Shown here one piece after another: positions 41,828 to 50,815 of a DNA stretch of 64,000 nt. The number at the start of each line of letters is the position of its first letter. Position 1 is the first letter of the stretch. The notes below the pieces were generated by a model. That model saw nothing but the letters and a program-made list of their open reading frames with translations, did not search any database and was not told the DNA's origin. The translations under genes were made by a program, and so were the position numbers. Source of the stretch: an uncultured Allofournierella sp. (GTDB lineage: Bacteria > Bacillota > Clostridia > Oscillospirales > Ruminococcaceae); NCBI GenBank assembly GCA_944382705.1, contig CALWNE010000016.1:1-64000 (forward strand), in the 5' to 3' direction.

Positions 41828-42709
41828 TTACACCTTTTCGTTGATTTTTTTGCCCAGCAAGCCGGTGGGCCGTACCAGCAGTACCACAATGAGTACTGCA
41901 AACACCATAACATCTGCCAGCTGAGTGGAAATGTATGCCTTGCTTAAAATCTCGATCACACCCAGCAGCACACCACCCACCATTGCGCCGGGGATGGAGC
42001 CAATACCGCCAAAGACGGCAGCTGTAAATGCTTTAATACCGGGCATGGCGCCAGTGGTTGGCTGCAAATTGGGATAGGCCGAGCACAACAGAACACCGGC
42101 CACCGCTGCCAGTGCAGAACCAATGGCAAAGGTCATGGCAATGGTGGTGTTCACATTGATGCCCATCAGCTGGGCTGCGCCTCTGTCCTCGCTGACAGCC
42201 AGCATTGCACGGCCCATTTTGGTACCATTTACAAAGCTCATCAAACCTACCATAATAACTGCGCTGGCCACCAGAGTTACCAGCGTGATGCCAGGAATGG
42301 CCAGCTTTCCCCCCATCAGATGCAGCGTAGGCAGACTGATGACAGAACCAAAGGATTTGGGGTTGGAGCCCCAGATCAGCAAAGCCAGGTTTTGCAGCAG
42401 ATAACTCACGCCGATGGCGGTAATGAGCACCGCCAGCGAGGAAGCCTGCCGCAAAGGCTTATAGGCGAACCGTTCGATTGCTACGCCCAGCACAGTGCAG
42501 CACACCATGGAGAGTACCACTGCCACAAGCGGAGGCATACCGGTTTCGGTAACTGCTACATATACGATGTAACTGCCCACCATAATAACATCACCGTGAG
42601 CAAAGTTCAGCATTTTGGCAATGCCGTACACCATGGTATAACCCAGAGCGATGATAGCATACACGCTGCCCAGGCTGATACCATTAATCAAGTAGGATAA
42701 AAACTCCAT
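41828..42709 (-). CDS. livH: ABC transporter permease LivH
   Basis: A 293-residue membrane permease with about eight helices: SVYAIIALGYTMVYGIAKML-NFAHGD at the N-terminus and GRAMLAVSEDRGAAQLMGIN in the cytoplasmic coupling loop are LivH hallmarks. GIKAFTAAVFGGIGSIPGAM completes the pattern. The ATG at 42709 follows GGGGAG. It is the first gene after the attenuator hairpin that follows livK. Confidence 0.94.
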   Translation of the reverse strand: MEFLSYLINGISLGSVYAIIALGYTMVYGIAKMLNFAHGDVIMVGSYIVYVAVTETGMPPLVAVVLSMVCCTVLGVAIERFAYKPLRQASSLAVLITAIGVSYLLQNLALLIWGSNPKSFGSVISLPTLHLMGGKLAIPGITLVTLVASAVIMVGLMSFVNGTKMGRAMLAVSEDRGAAQLMGINVNTTIAMTFAIGSALAAVAGVLLCSAYPNLQPTTGAMPGIKAFTAAVFGGIGSIPGAMVGGVLLGVIEILSKAYISTQLADVMVFAVLIVVLLVRPTGLLGKKINEKV

Positions 42710-42782
42710 GTTCAACTCCCCTTTTTGCAATAAATCGCCCAGGGCATTCCGTGGGCCGCAGGGCCGTTTGCCCTTCGTCGAC

Positions 42783-42818
42783 AAAAGCCGCCCGCCAGCA
42801 TGATTGCCGGCAGGCGGC
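42783..42818 (-). terminator. Attenuator hairpin between livK and livH
   Basis: On the minus strand GCCGCCTGCCGGCA and TGCTGGCGGGCGGC form a 14-bp stem with mismatches, followed by TTTT. Such partial terminators let the binding protein be made in excess over the membrane complex. Confidence 0.7.
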
Positions 42819-42847
42819 TGCTTTTAAAATGGGCTGCTTACTTGCTG

Positions 42848-43996
42848 TTACATACCCACATAAGCGCCGTTCCCAATTTTAACTGCACGAGGTTCCTTGT
42901 TCACTTCGCCAGTGGTCTCCCACTTCATTCCGCTTCCGGTCAAGCCGTCCAGCGTAATTTGAGGCATGGTTTCCACCAGCTTGTCGCAGATGTCCGATGC
43001 ACTCATATCCGGGGTAATGCCAGCCTGCTCGCAGGCAGTAAAAATAGCGTACACACCATCGTAGGCATCCGCCGCAAACTGGTTGGGCACATCGCCAAAG
43101 CGCTCTTTATAGGTAGTTACGAAATTCTGAGTTTTTTCGTCCTGCGCATCAGCAGCAAAGGGGGTCAGCAGCATTACACCCTCAAACAGGCTGGTATCTG
43201 CACCGGGAATGGTCAGCAGACCATCCAGACCATCACAACCAAACACAGCGGCTTCATAGCTCTGCTTTTTCATCTCCTGGATGATGAGGTTTGCCTCGCT
43301 GTAATAGATGGGCAGGAACACCAAATCGGCACCTGCGCTCTTGGCCTTTTGTACCTGTACAGAAAAATCGGTTTTGCTATCTGCGGTAAAGGCCTCATCT
43401 GCAACTACTTCCAAACCATTTACACTGGCCTGCTGCTTGAATTTATCGTGCACACCGGCAGAGTACGGATCCGAGCTGTCGTAAATGATGGCTACCTTGC
43501 TGGCCAGACCGTTTTCTTTGATATAGTCAGCCGAAGCCTGGCCCTGGTTGGGGTCTGTAAAGCAAACCTGGAACGCGGTGGCGGATGCCACTACCTCCGG
43601 CGCAGAAGCCGAAGGGGTAAGCAGGAACATATTGTCCTCTGCCGCCTGGGGTGCAATTTGCAGACAGGGCTGGGTGGTAACAGTGCCCAGCAGCACCTGC
43701 ATGCCCCAATCCTTCAGGTTGTTGTATGCGTTGAGGGACTTTTCTACATCGTTTTCGTCGTCCTCAAACTTAAGTTCAAGCTGCAAGCCACCCTTTGCAT
43801 TGATTTCTTCCACGGCCAGCTGTGCACCGTTTTTTACAGCGTTGCCATAAATGGCTGCACCACCGGTCAGGGGGCCAATGCCGCCAATTCGGATTGCGGT
43901 ACCGGTTGCCTGTTGACCAGATTCTCCTGCCTGCCCACAGGCAGCCATGCTTACGGCCATTGTTGCCGCCAGCACTGCGCTAAGTACTTTTTTCAT
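42848..43996 (-). CDS. livK: Branched-chain amino-acid ABC transporter substrate-binding lipoprotein
   Basis: A 382-residue lipoprotein with a signal peptide ending SMAAC (Cys20) and a type I periplasmic-binding-protein fold of the LivJ/LivK family. Typical elements are RIGGIGPLTGGAAIYG, AVEEINAKGGLQLEL, VAIIYDSSDPYSAGV, PIYYSEANLIIQEMK and AADAYDGVYAIF. Family members bind Leu/Ile/Val or related amides; the exact ligand is not determined by the sequence. The ATG at 43996 follows AAGGAG. It heads the livKHMGF operon. Confidence 0.93.
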   Translation of the reverse strand: MKKVLSAVLAATMAVSMAACGQAGESGQQATGTAIRIGGIGPLTGGAAIYGNAVKNGAQLAVEEINAKGGLQLELKFEDDENDVEKSLNAYNNLKDWGMQVLLGTVTTQPCLQIAPQAAEDNMFLLTPSASAPEVVASATAFQVCFTDPNQGQASADYIKENGLASKVAIIYDSSDPYSAGVHDKFKQQASVNGLEVVADEAFTADSKTDFSVQVQKAKSAGADLVFLPIYYSEANLIIQEMKKQSYEAAVFGCDGLDGLLTIPGADTSLFEGVMLLTPFAADAQDEKTQNFVTTYKERFGDVPNQFAADAYDGVYAIFTACEQAGITPDMSASDICDKLVETMPQITLDGLTGSGMKWETTGEVNKEPRAVKIGNGAYVGM

Positions 43997-44417
43997 AATT
44001 GATTCTCCTTCTCCAACTTTTTGGTTTTGCAAGGAATCCACCATTGCATTCCTATTTGACTGTTTGGCCAAAGACTTTTGTTTTTTATTATTATACGAGT
44101 AAATCCAGGGTCTGACAATTCGCTATTTCACCATACTTTTTAGCGTTATAAAGCGAAAAGGTTGTAAATTTACACAAATCGAAATTGTCCTATAAGACAA
44201 TAAGTATTGTACAGAAAAACATCAAAACAATTTAAATGATTAAACAGGCCCCTTTTCTTCTATTTTTTTATAAAAATCCTGCCAGAAGCATTGCAAAAAA
44301 ACAGTTTTTTTGTATAATAGATAACATTACATTTTTTTGGCCAAGGTGGTGGGTGGTATATCCCCTCACTCTTGTGCAGATTGAGAAACAGATTTTTAAG
44401 TTGGGGAGCGAATACAC
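43997..44417. other. Divergent promoter region of livK and xpt
   Basis: About 420 bp, AT-rich. It contains the xpt promoter (44291-44318) and presumably that of livK. I looked for a purine riboswitch in front of xpt (ATATAATCCTGATAATATGG-like elements) and found none. Confidence 0.4.
44291..44318 (+). promoter_or_regulatory. Promoter of xpt
   Basis: TTGCAA (44291-44296) and TATAAT (44313-44318) with 16-bp spacing, about 100 bp before the ATG. Confidence 0.55.
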
Positions 44418-44996
44418 ATGAAGTTTTTGGAAGATCGCATTATGCAGGATGGTCAAATGCGGCCAGGCAATATTTTAAAAGTGGATGCCTTTTTGAACCA
44501 TCAGCTGGATGTAGACCTGCTGGATAAGATCGGCCAAGAATTCTACCGCATTTATAAAGATGACGGCATTAACAAAATCCTTACCATTGAGGCTTCTGGC
44601 ATTGCCATTGCCTGCATGACTGCACGGTACTTCAATGTTCCGGTGGTGTTTGCTAAAAAAGCAAAAAGCAAAAATCTGGATGGTGAAGTATACACCTCAA
44701 CGGTACACTCCTTTACTTACGGGAAGGAGTATAACATTACTCTTTCCAAAAAATTCCTCTCCCCTTCCGATAAAGTGCTCATCGTAGATGACTTTTTGGC
44801 CGTAGGCAAAGCCATGCAGGGCTTGCTGGATGTATGCAGCCAAGCTGGTGCCACCGTTGGCGGTATTGGCATTGCCATCGAAAAGGGATTTCAGCCTGGC
44901 GGGGAAAACTTGCGTGCAGCAGGTTATAAGCTCACCAGCCTGGCCATTGTGGATGGCATCGACGAGCAGGGCGGCGTACAGTTCCGCGCTCAGTAA
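44418..44996 (+). CDS. xpt: Xanthine phosphoribosyltransferase
   Basis: A 192-residue purine-salvage enzyme converting xanthine and PRPP to XMP. The N-terminal MKFLEDRIMQDGQMRPGNILKVD is typical. The PRPP-binding motif VLIVDDFLAVGKAMQGL is at about residues 119-135, and the IEKGFQPGG region follows. The start follows GGGGAGCG. It is a single gene with its own promoter and terminator and is separate from the divergent liv operon. Confidence 0.96.
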   Translation: MKFLEDRIMQDGQMRPGNILKVDAFLNHQLDVDLLDKIGQEFYRIYKDDGINKILTIEASGIAIACMTARYFNVPVVFAKKAKSKNLDGEVYTSTVHSFTYGKEYNITLSKKFLSPSDKVLIVDDFLAVGKAMQGLLDVCSQAGATVGGIGIAIEKGFQPGGENLRAAGYKLTSLAIVDGIDEQGGVQFRAQ

Positions 44997-45004
44997 GCAG
45001 TGTC

Positions 45005-45054
45005 ACACCCTCGCATCAAGCCCTTTTAAAAGGCGGATGGGAGGGTGTTTTTTT
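45005..45054 (+). terminator. Terminator after xpt
   Basis: ACACCCTCGCATC and GATGGGAGGGTGT arms with an inner CCTTTT/AAAAGG stem, followed by a run of seven T residues. Confidence 0.9.
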
Positions 45055-45218
45055 GTATCAATCTGCCCATGCTGCCAAAATCGCCCCTCATCTGGCGGCT
45101 CAAAAACTCACTGGCAGCCTTGCAAATCCTCTCTTGCCTTTATAATAAGGTAAGAACATTCTCCGGGAGTTATCTTACAGCCTGGATGGGTCTTTTGCCC
45201 ATTTTCCCTGCATCTACA

Positions 45219-45260
45219 CAACAAAACACCCCAGTGCAAAAGCACTGGGGTGTTTTGTTG
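45219..45260. terminator. Second terminator, bidirectional, before the YerC-family gene
   Basis: A 19-bp perfect stem (CAACAAAACACCCCAGTGC) with a 4-nt AAAA loop; T-rich ends occur on both strands. It lies between convergent xpt and the YerC-family gene. Confidence 0.9.
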
Positions 45261-45337
45261 TGTACTCATTCATCCAAGCCGATTGGCAACGATACATAGC
45301 TACCAGCCTATTCCCTTGGCTTAAAGCCCTGGTTCGA

Positions 45338-45658
45338 TTACTGGTTTTCCTCCTGAGCCGCCTTCTGCTCCTTAACCCGGTTGATGATCAGCTCGTAACC
45401 ACCATTGCCATACTGAATGCACCGGTTGATGCGGCTAATGGTAGCAGTGCTGATTTCAACACTCTTTACAATCTGCTCGTAGGTTTTGCCATCCAGCAGC
45501 ATTTTAGCTGCCTCCAGGCGCTGAGCCATATCGGCCATTTCTTTCATGGTACAGAGGTCTTCAAAAAAAGTATAGCACTCCTCCATGGTATTCAGCGAAA
45601 GTATTGCCTCAAACAATGCAGTCGTTGCAGGACTCTTCAGATGATTTTTATCAGCCAT
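45338..45658 (-). CDS. YerC/YecD family TrpR-related DNA-binding protein
   Basis: A 106-residue protein with a TrpR-type helix-turn-helix: LCTMKEMADMAQRLEAAKML-LDGKTYEQI, then VEISTATISRINRCIQYGNGGYEL, a signature of the YerC/YecD family. These are probable repressors; targets are not generally known. The ATG at 45658 follows GAGGTG; the GTG at 45670 overlaps the ribosome site. It is a lone gene with a bidirectional terminator downstream. Confidence 0.88.
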   Translation of the reverse strand: MADKNHLKSPATTALFEAILSLNTMEECYTFFEDLCTMKEMADMAQRLEAAKMLLDGKTYEQIVKSVEISTATISRINRCIQYGNGGYELIINRVKEQKAAQEENQ

Positions 45659-46902
45659 TGTGCACCTCACGATTTGCTTTGTTGTTTTATCTAGCTAAAG
45701 CTTATCATAAAAACAACCAAAAAGCAAGAGTTGTTCTTTAAATGTTTTTTTGCAAATACCAAATCTACTCCGCCAAATGTGGCTGCACAGAATTTGTTCT
45801 GCGTTGCTTCCAGAGCCGATTCATGCTCAAACCACAGCTTTCTTGCCTGGTTAGATTGTTCTCCCCCGGAGAGCAGGACTTATTTTATCACGACACTCTT
45901 TTAAATTCAATGCTTTTCTTCAAATTATCGCTTTATCGGAGCGTTTTGGTACATTCGGCCAAATTGTATGCTCCAAAAAAACAAATTGCAAGATTTTGCG
46001 CCCCATTTTGTTGGCATTTCTTGGATTATTTTCGCTAAATGATTCGGTTTATTTGGGTTTTTAAGAATGATTCTTCTCTTTATACCCCCACTTCTCTCTA
46101 ATCAATTGCAGCCATTCTTTTACTTGCATTTCTGCGGCAAATAGCAGCTTTGGAATAAACTTAATCGGAACAAACTTTATTCGATACTTTATTTTAGAAT
46201 TTTTGGTAAAATATAGTATAATGCATAAGTGAGTTTATTGGTACTCTGGCACGGATTTTTCTCCCTCTTTTGTTTCGTCTGCTTTAATTTTTTCTGGCAA
46301 GTACCACAAGCCCCCCTAAAAGGCACTCACATCCATTCAGACCTTGGAGCAGCCCGACCATACTTTATACCGGATGGACAAAATTTTCGTCCATTCCAAT
46401 GGGATTTATACACTCGTTTTCATGGTCCTTTATTTTAAAAAATCCGGGCATCTCAGTGTCTTCTGCATCGAATATGGCTGAGTGGCATTTATCCTGCTCT
46501 TTATATTATATAATGTAAGGCCCCCGATTCCGCTTGTCTGGTTTTGCAAGAGTGTACACAAACAAATCCCGCTCTTTTCATTGAAAACCATCAAATTGGA
46601 TTAAACTACCTTTAGCGGATTTAACTCAAATTGTGGTTTTACTTGCAGCTTTTAGATGTAAGTTACACAGATTGTAAATCAGAATCTTGATATTTGTTAT
46701 TTTTTTACAATTCAAAATTTAAAACAGCATCAAATTTAAATAACTTTTATAAATTGTTTGATTTTTATCCAAATACAATTGACATTAGAGCTTCAACTGG
46801 TTAAAATAATTCTATAATTTTAATTAAATAATTTTAACTAAAATTATGGAATGAATTTCGCATAGTAAAACTTTAAAGTAAACAGAAAGTGAGATATGAA
46901 CT
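45659..46902. other. 1.2-kb AT-rich gap before the fatty-acid cluster, with a candidate structured transcript
   Basis: No ORF here has both a ribosome site and a plausible composition. A strong -10 (TATAAT, 46217-46222; weak -35 about 17 bp upstream) precedes a region with nested pairing: AGTGAGT (46228-46234) with ACTCAC (46325-46330), TGGTACT (46239-46245) with AGTACCA (46300-46306), and a further TGGAC/GTCCA hairpin near 46375-46395. A second TATAAT lies near 46510. This could be a non-coding RNA, but I recognise no known class. Confidence 0.3.
46779..46807 (+). promoter_or_regulatory. Promoter of the fatty-acid synthesis cluster
   Basis: TTGACA (46779-46784) and TAAAAT (46802-46807) with 17-bp spacing, 96 bp before acpP. 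An imperfect inverted repeat with ATTGT/ACAAT ends (46753-46779) abuts the -35 and is a possible regulator site. Confidence 0.6.
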
Positions 46903-47127
46903 ATGTTTGAAAAAGTGCGTGATATCATTGTGGATACCCTGAGCTGCGAAGCCGATGCCGTTACCATGGAGGCTACCTTGGCCGAAGATCTGGGTGCCGA
47001 CAGCCTGGACGCTGTGGAGCTGAACATGGCTCTGGAAGACAACCTGAATGTATCCATTCCTGACGAGGACCTGGCTAATATGAAAACCGTTGGCGATATC
47101 GTTTCCTACCTGGAAGCTCAAGCCTGA
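46903..47127 (+). CDS. acpP: Acyl carrier protein
   Basis: A 74-residue acidic carrier protein that holds the growing fatty acyl chain. The phosphopantetheine attachment site is LGADSLDAVEL with Ser34. Helices and length are typical. It is the first gene of the FASII cluster, 148 bp before accB. The ATG follows an AGTGAGATATG stretch, a weaker ribosome site than its neighbours have. Confidence 0.96.
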   Translation: MFEKVRDIIVDTLSCEADAVTMEATLAEDLGADSLDAVELNMALEDNLNVSIPDEDLANMKTVGDIVSYLEAQA

Positions 47128-47274
47128 TTGTCCGCACAGGGTTTCCATACCTTTTGTGCTCAAAGCTCTGGCATATACGCATCCCCCCTGGGTCTGCCCA
47201 GGCAGGAATGCCTGCCGGAGCTTTTTCCATATCAGCCTGTTGGCTGCAAACCATGAAACGAGGAGGTTCCCGGC

Positions 47275-47715
47275 ATGAACTTGGAACAAATCACCAGCTT
47301 ATTGAACGCATTTGATCGCAGCAGCTCTACCCGACTGGAGTACCAGTGCGGTGAGGAGCACCTTGTGTTGGAAAAAGCCCCGGCCGCTCCTGTAACCTGC
47401 GCTCCTGCTGCCGCCCCTGCTGCCAGCTCTATTGCCCAGGACCTGGCGGCTGCTGCACCGGAACAGGCCGCCTGCGGCCAAACCATTGATGCGCCGCTGG
47501 TTGGCACCTTTTATGTGGCCAGTGCCCCTGGTGAAGCTCCCTTTGTACAGCCGGGCGACCGGGTGCGCAAGGGGCAGACCATCGGCCTGATTGAGGCTAT
47601 GAAGATGATTAACGAGATTCCCAGCCCCTGCGACTGCGTCATCCATAAGGTGGTGGCCCAGGACGGTGCTCTGGTTGGTTTTGGGGAAGCTTTGGTGGAA
47701 ATTCAGGAGCTGTAA
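47275..47715 (+). CDS. accB: Biotin carboxyl carrier protein of acetyl-CoA carboxylase
   Basis: A 146-residue subunit. The N-terminal helical part (1-35) is followed by an Ala/Pro-rich linker (36-66) and the C-terminal biotinyl domain with IEAMKMINEI, biotinyl Lys110. It carries CO2 from AccC to the AccAD transferase. The start follows CGAGGAGG. The stop is 3 bp before the accC start. Confidence 0.96.
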   Translation: MNLEQITSLLNAFDRSSSTRLEYQCGEEHLVLEKAPAAPVTCAPAAAPAASSIAQDLAAAAPEQAACGQTIDAPLVGTFYVASAPGEAPFVQPGDRVRKGQTIGLIEAMKMINEIPSPCDCVIHKVVAQDGALVGFGEALVEIQEL

Positions 47716-47718
47716 GCT

Positions 47719-49110
47719 ATGTTGAAACGAATTTTAATTGCCAACCGGGGCGAAATTGCCGTGCGCATTATCCGGGCTTGCCGGGAGATGGGCATTGAAA
47801 CCGTTGCGGTGTACTCCACAGCGGATGCCAACGCACTCCATGTACAGCTGGCTACTCAGGCCATCTGCATCGGCCCTGCAAAGGCCAGCCAGAGTTACCT
47901 GAACCAGAGCGCAATTCTGACTGCTGCGCTGGAAACCGGCTGCGAAGCCATCCATCCTGGTTACGGCTTTTTGTCCGAAAACGACGAGTTTGCGGACCTT
48001 TGCGCCCGCTGCGGGCTAAAGTTCATTGGCCCCAGCGGCCATGTAATCCGTCAGATGGGCAACAAGGCTGCCGCTCGTGCCCTTATGATTCAAGCCGGTG
48101 TGCCGGTGGTTCCCGGCTCCGAAGGTGTACTCACCGATGCCGCTCATGCATTGGAACAAGCGGAGCGAATTGGCTACCCGGTACTGCTGAAGGCAAGTGC
48201 CGGCGGCGGTGGCCGTGGTATGCGCCGGGTATTCAGCGCAGAGGAACTGCCTGCCGCCTTTGCCGCAGCCCAGGCCGAGGCTGTTGCCTGCTTTGGCTGC
48301 GGCGAGATGTATCTGGAAAAATTGATTCTTTCCCCCCGCCATATTGAATTTCAAATCATGGCAGACCAGCAGGGCCATGTGGTTCATCTCGGAGAGCGGG
48401 ATTGCTCCATCCAGCGCAAAAACCAAAAACTCATGGAGGAGTCCCCCTCCAAGGCTCTCTCGCCGGAGCTGCGTCAGGCTATGGGCGAGGCTGCCGTGCG
48501 GGCTGCCCAGTGCTGTGGCTACGAGGGCGCCGGTACGGTGGAATTTGTGGTGGACCCTGCGGGTAACTACTACTTTATTGAAATGAACACCCGCATTCAA
48601 GTAGAGCACCCTGTCACCGAAATGGTCACCGGCAAGGATTTGGTACGGGAACAAATCCGTGTAGCCGCCGGGCTGCCTCTCTCCTTTACCCAGCAGGACA
48701 TCCATCTGGAAGGCCATGCCATTGAGGTGCGCATCAACGCCGAGGACCCCACCAGGGGATTTGCGCCCATGCCTGGCCGTACCGAATTCATCCATTTCCC
48801 CGGTGGTTGCGGCGTTCGGGTGGATTCCGCCCTGTACAACGGCTGCGAGCTGAGCCCCTTTTACGACTCCATGGTAGCCAAGCTTATTGTCCGCGCTCCC
48901 ACCCGCTTGTTGGCCATCCGCCGCATGCGGCGGGTTCTGGAGGAATTTGTGGTGGAAGGTTACCCCACCAGTTCGGACCTGGCACATCTGATTTTGCACC
49001 ACCCTGTCTTTTTAAAGGGCGAGTACTCCACCGCCTTTTTGGAAGAACATCTGGACCAGCTGCTGGACTGGATGGAAAAAGGCTGCACACCCCAGTTACA
49101 GGAGGAATAA
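47719..49110 (+). CDS. accC: Biotin carboxylase subunit of acetyl-CoA carboxylase
   Basis: A 463-residue ATP-grasp enzyme that carboxylates biotin on AccB. Landmarks are KRILIANRGEIAVRIIRAC, HPGYGFLSEN, the glycine-rich KASAGGGGRGMR, FEAGCGE-like GCGEMYLEKLI, RDCSIQRKNQKLMEESPS and FIEMNTRIQVEHPVTEMV. The C-terminal domain is complete. It sits 6 bp before accD. Length is slightly above the usual 445-450 residues. Confidence 0.97.
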   Translation: MLKRILIANRGEIAVRIIRACREMGIETVAVYSTADANALHVQLATQAICIGPAKASQSYLNQSAILTAALETGCEAIHPGYGFLSENDEFADLCARCGLKFIGPSGHVIRQMGNKAAARALMIQAGVPVVPGSEGVLTDAAHALEQAERIGYPVLLKASAGGGGRGMRRVFSAEELPAAFAAAQAEAVACFGCGEMYLEKLILSPRHIEFQIMADQQGHVVHLGERDCSIQRKNQKLMEESPSKALSPELRQAMGEAAVRAAQCCGYEGAGTVEFVVDPAGNYYFIEMNTRIQVEHPVTEMVTGKDLVREQIRVAAGLPLSFTQQDIHLEGHAIEVRINAEDPTRGFAPMPGRTEFIHFPGGCGVRVDSALYNGCELSPFYDSMVAKLIVRAPTRLLAIRRMRRVLEEFVVEGYPTSSDLAHLILHHPVFLKGEYSTAFLEEHLDQLLDWMEKGCTPQLQEE

Positions 49111-49116
49111 CACGAA

Positions 49117-50001
49117 ATGCTCAACAATCGTTTTGCTTCTCGCCGCCATCGGCTTTTGCAGCTGAAGGTCATGCGTGAAGGCCGCCAGCAAAGCCCCCAG
49201 CGGGTGGATGCCCCGGCCCTGTTTGACCAGTGCCCACAGTGTGGCAAGCCCGCCAGCAAAAAGCAGTGGTCCGAGCACCTCCTGGTTTGCCCTCACTGCG
49301 GCCACCACCGGCCGGTAAGCGCCTATCATCGGCTCTCCATGATTCTGGACGATGGCACATTCCAGGAACTGAATGCCGGGTTGCAGGGGCAGGACCCGCT
49401 GGAATTTGAGGGCTACACCAATAAACTGGAGCAGCTGCGCCGCCGCACCGGCCTGAACGAAGCCGTTGTGACGGCCAAGGGCAAAATTGGCGCCTGGCCG
49501 GCTATTGTGGCTGTAATGGACAGTTCCTTTTTAATGGGCAGCATGGGTGTTGCAGTGGGTGAAAAAATTGCCCAAGCTGCCAATACCGCCCGTAAAAACA
49601 AATTGCCCCTCGTCATCTTTTGTGCGTCCGGAGGAGCCCGTATGCAGGAAGGCATCCTTTCGCTGATGCAGATGGCTAAAACCGCCAGTGCCATTACCCG
49701 CTTTCAGCAGGCAGGCGGTTTGTACATTGCCTGCTTGACCCATCCCACCACCGGAGGGGTAACAGCCAGTTTTGCTTCGCTGGGAGACATCACCCTGGCC
49801 GAGCCCAACGCACTGATTGGTTTTGCAGGCCCCCGTGTGATTGAACAGACCATCGGCCAGACCCTGCCGCAAGGATTTCAGAGGGCGGAATATCTGGAAG
49901 AACACGGATTTGTGGATGCAGTTGTTCCCCGCAGCGAGCTGAAATTCACCTTAATGAAACTGCTTCATCTGCATAGCAAAGGAGGAATGCGCCGTGGCTG
50001 A
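49117..50001 (+). CDS. accD: Acetyl-CoA carboxylase carboxyltransferase subunit beta
   Basis: A 294-residue crotonase-fold subunit with an N-terminal zinc ribbon (CPQCGKP and CPHCGHH, about residues 35-60) and the acyl-CoA-binding region FCASGGARMQEGILSLMQMAK and PTTGGVTASFASLGDI. Together with AccA it makes malonyl-CoA. The end overlaps the accA start by 8 bp. Confidence 0.97.
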   Translation: MLNNRFASRRHRLLQLKVMREGRQQSPQRVDAPALFDQCPQCGKPASKKQWSEHLLVCPHCGHHRPVSAYHRLSMILDDGTFQELNAGLQGQDPLEFEGYTNKLEQLRRRTGLNEAVVTAKGKIGAWPAIVAVMDSSFLMGSMGVAVGEKIAQAANTARKNKLPLVIFCASGGARMQEGILSLMQMAKTASAITRFQQAGGLYIACLTHPTTGGVTASFASLGDITLAEPNALIGFAGPRVIEQTIGQTLPQGFQRAEYLEEHGFVDAVVPRSELKFTLMKLLHLHSKGGMRRG

Positions 50002-50815
50002 ACTGACCCCTGCCGAAAAGGTTGCTCTGGCCCGTCAAACCGGGCGGCCGGGCACCCTGGATTACATTCAGGCTCTCTTTACCGACTTTTTTGAGCAAAA
50101 GGGCGATCGCCTGTGTGGCGATGACCCCAGCATTCTGGGTGGAATTGCCCTGTTTCATGGCCGTGCGGTTACCGTTATTGGCCACCGCAAAGGCCGGAAT
50201 TTGGCGGAAAACACCCGGTGCAATTTTGGTATGCCCACCCCAGAGGGCTACCGCAAAGCCCAGCGGTTGATGCAGCAGGCTGAGAAATTCGGTCGGCCTA
50301 TCATCACTTTTGTGGATACGCCCGGTGCCTACCCCGGGCTGGAAGCGGAAGCCCGGGGCCAAGGCGAAGCCATTGCCCGGAGCCTTGCCGTAATGAGTCA
50401 GCTTTCGGTGCCTCTTATTGCCGTAATCACCGGCGAAGGGGGCAGCGGCGGTGCATTGGCCCTTGCCATGGGAAACACCGTACTTATGCTGGAACACGCA
50501 GTGTACTCGGTGCTTTCACCCGAAGGCTTTGCCAGCATCCTGTGGAAGGACCCCTCCCGCAGCAAGGAAGCCTGCTCGGTGATGAAACTCACTGCGCAGG
50601 ATTTGCTGGAGCTGGGTGTTATTGACGGCATTATTCCGGAGCCTGCTCAGGGTGCCGCAAGCAATCCCCAGGCAGTATTCACTGCTGTGGATGAGGCATT
50701 GCAGAAGGCACTGAGCAACACAGGACTTTGGACCGATGCGGGGGCACGCCGACGCAAAAAATTTGAAAGCATGGGCAGCCGCTTTCTGACTCAAAATCCA
50801 AAGGAGTTTGCATGA
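49994..50815 (+). CDS. accA: Acetyl-CoA carboxylase carboxyltransferase subunit alpha
   Basis: A 273-residue subunit with the family motifs FGMPTPEGYRKAQRLMQ, FVDTPGAYPGLEAEARGQGE, GEGGSGGALALAMGN and YSVLSPEGFASILWKD. It is shorter than proteobacterial AccA because it lacks an N-terminal helical extension, as in many clostridia. The GTG at 49994 follows GGAGG. It overlaps accD and fabH (ATGA) at its two ends. Confidence 0.97.
   Translation: MAELTPAEKVALARQTGRPGTLDYIQALFTDFFEQKGDRLCGDDPSILGGIALFHGRAVTVIGHRKGRNLAENTRCNFGMPTPEGYRKAQRLMQQAEKFGRPIITFVDTPGAYPGLEAEARGQGEAIARSLAVMSQLSVPLIAVITGEGGSGGALALAMGNTVLMLEHAVYSVLSPEGFASILWKDPSRSKEACSVMKLTAQDLLELGVIDGIIPEPAQGAASNPQAVFTAVDEALQKALSNTGLWTDAGARRRKKFESMGSRFLTQNPKEFA

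Noticed and set aside
44150..44417. Possible purine riboswitch in front of xpt
   Set aside because: The conserved junction and loop sequences of the purine aptamer are absent.
45742..46038. 98-codon plus-strand frame in the gap before acpP
   Set aside because: No ribosome site, no recognisable motif, and composition typical of AT-rich non-coding DNA.
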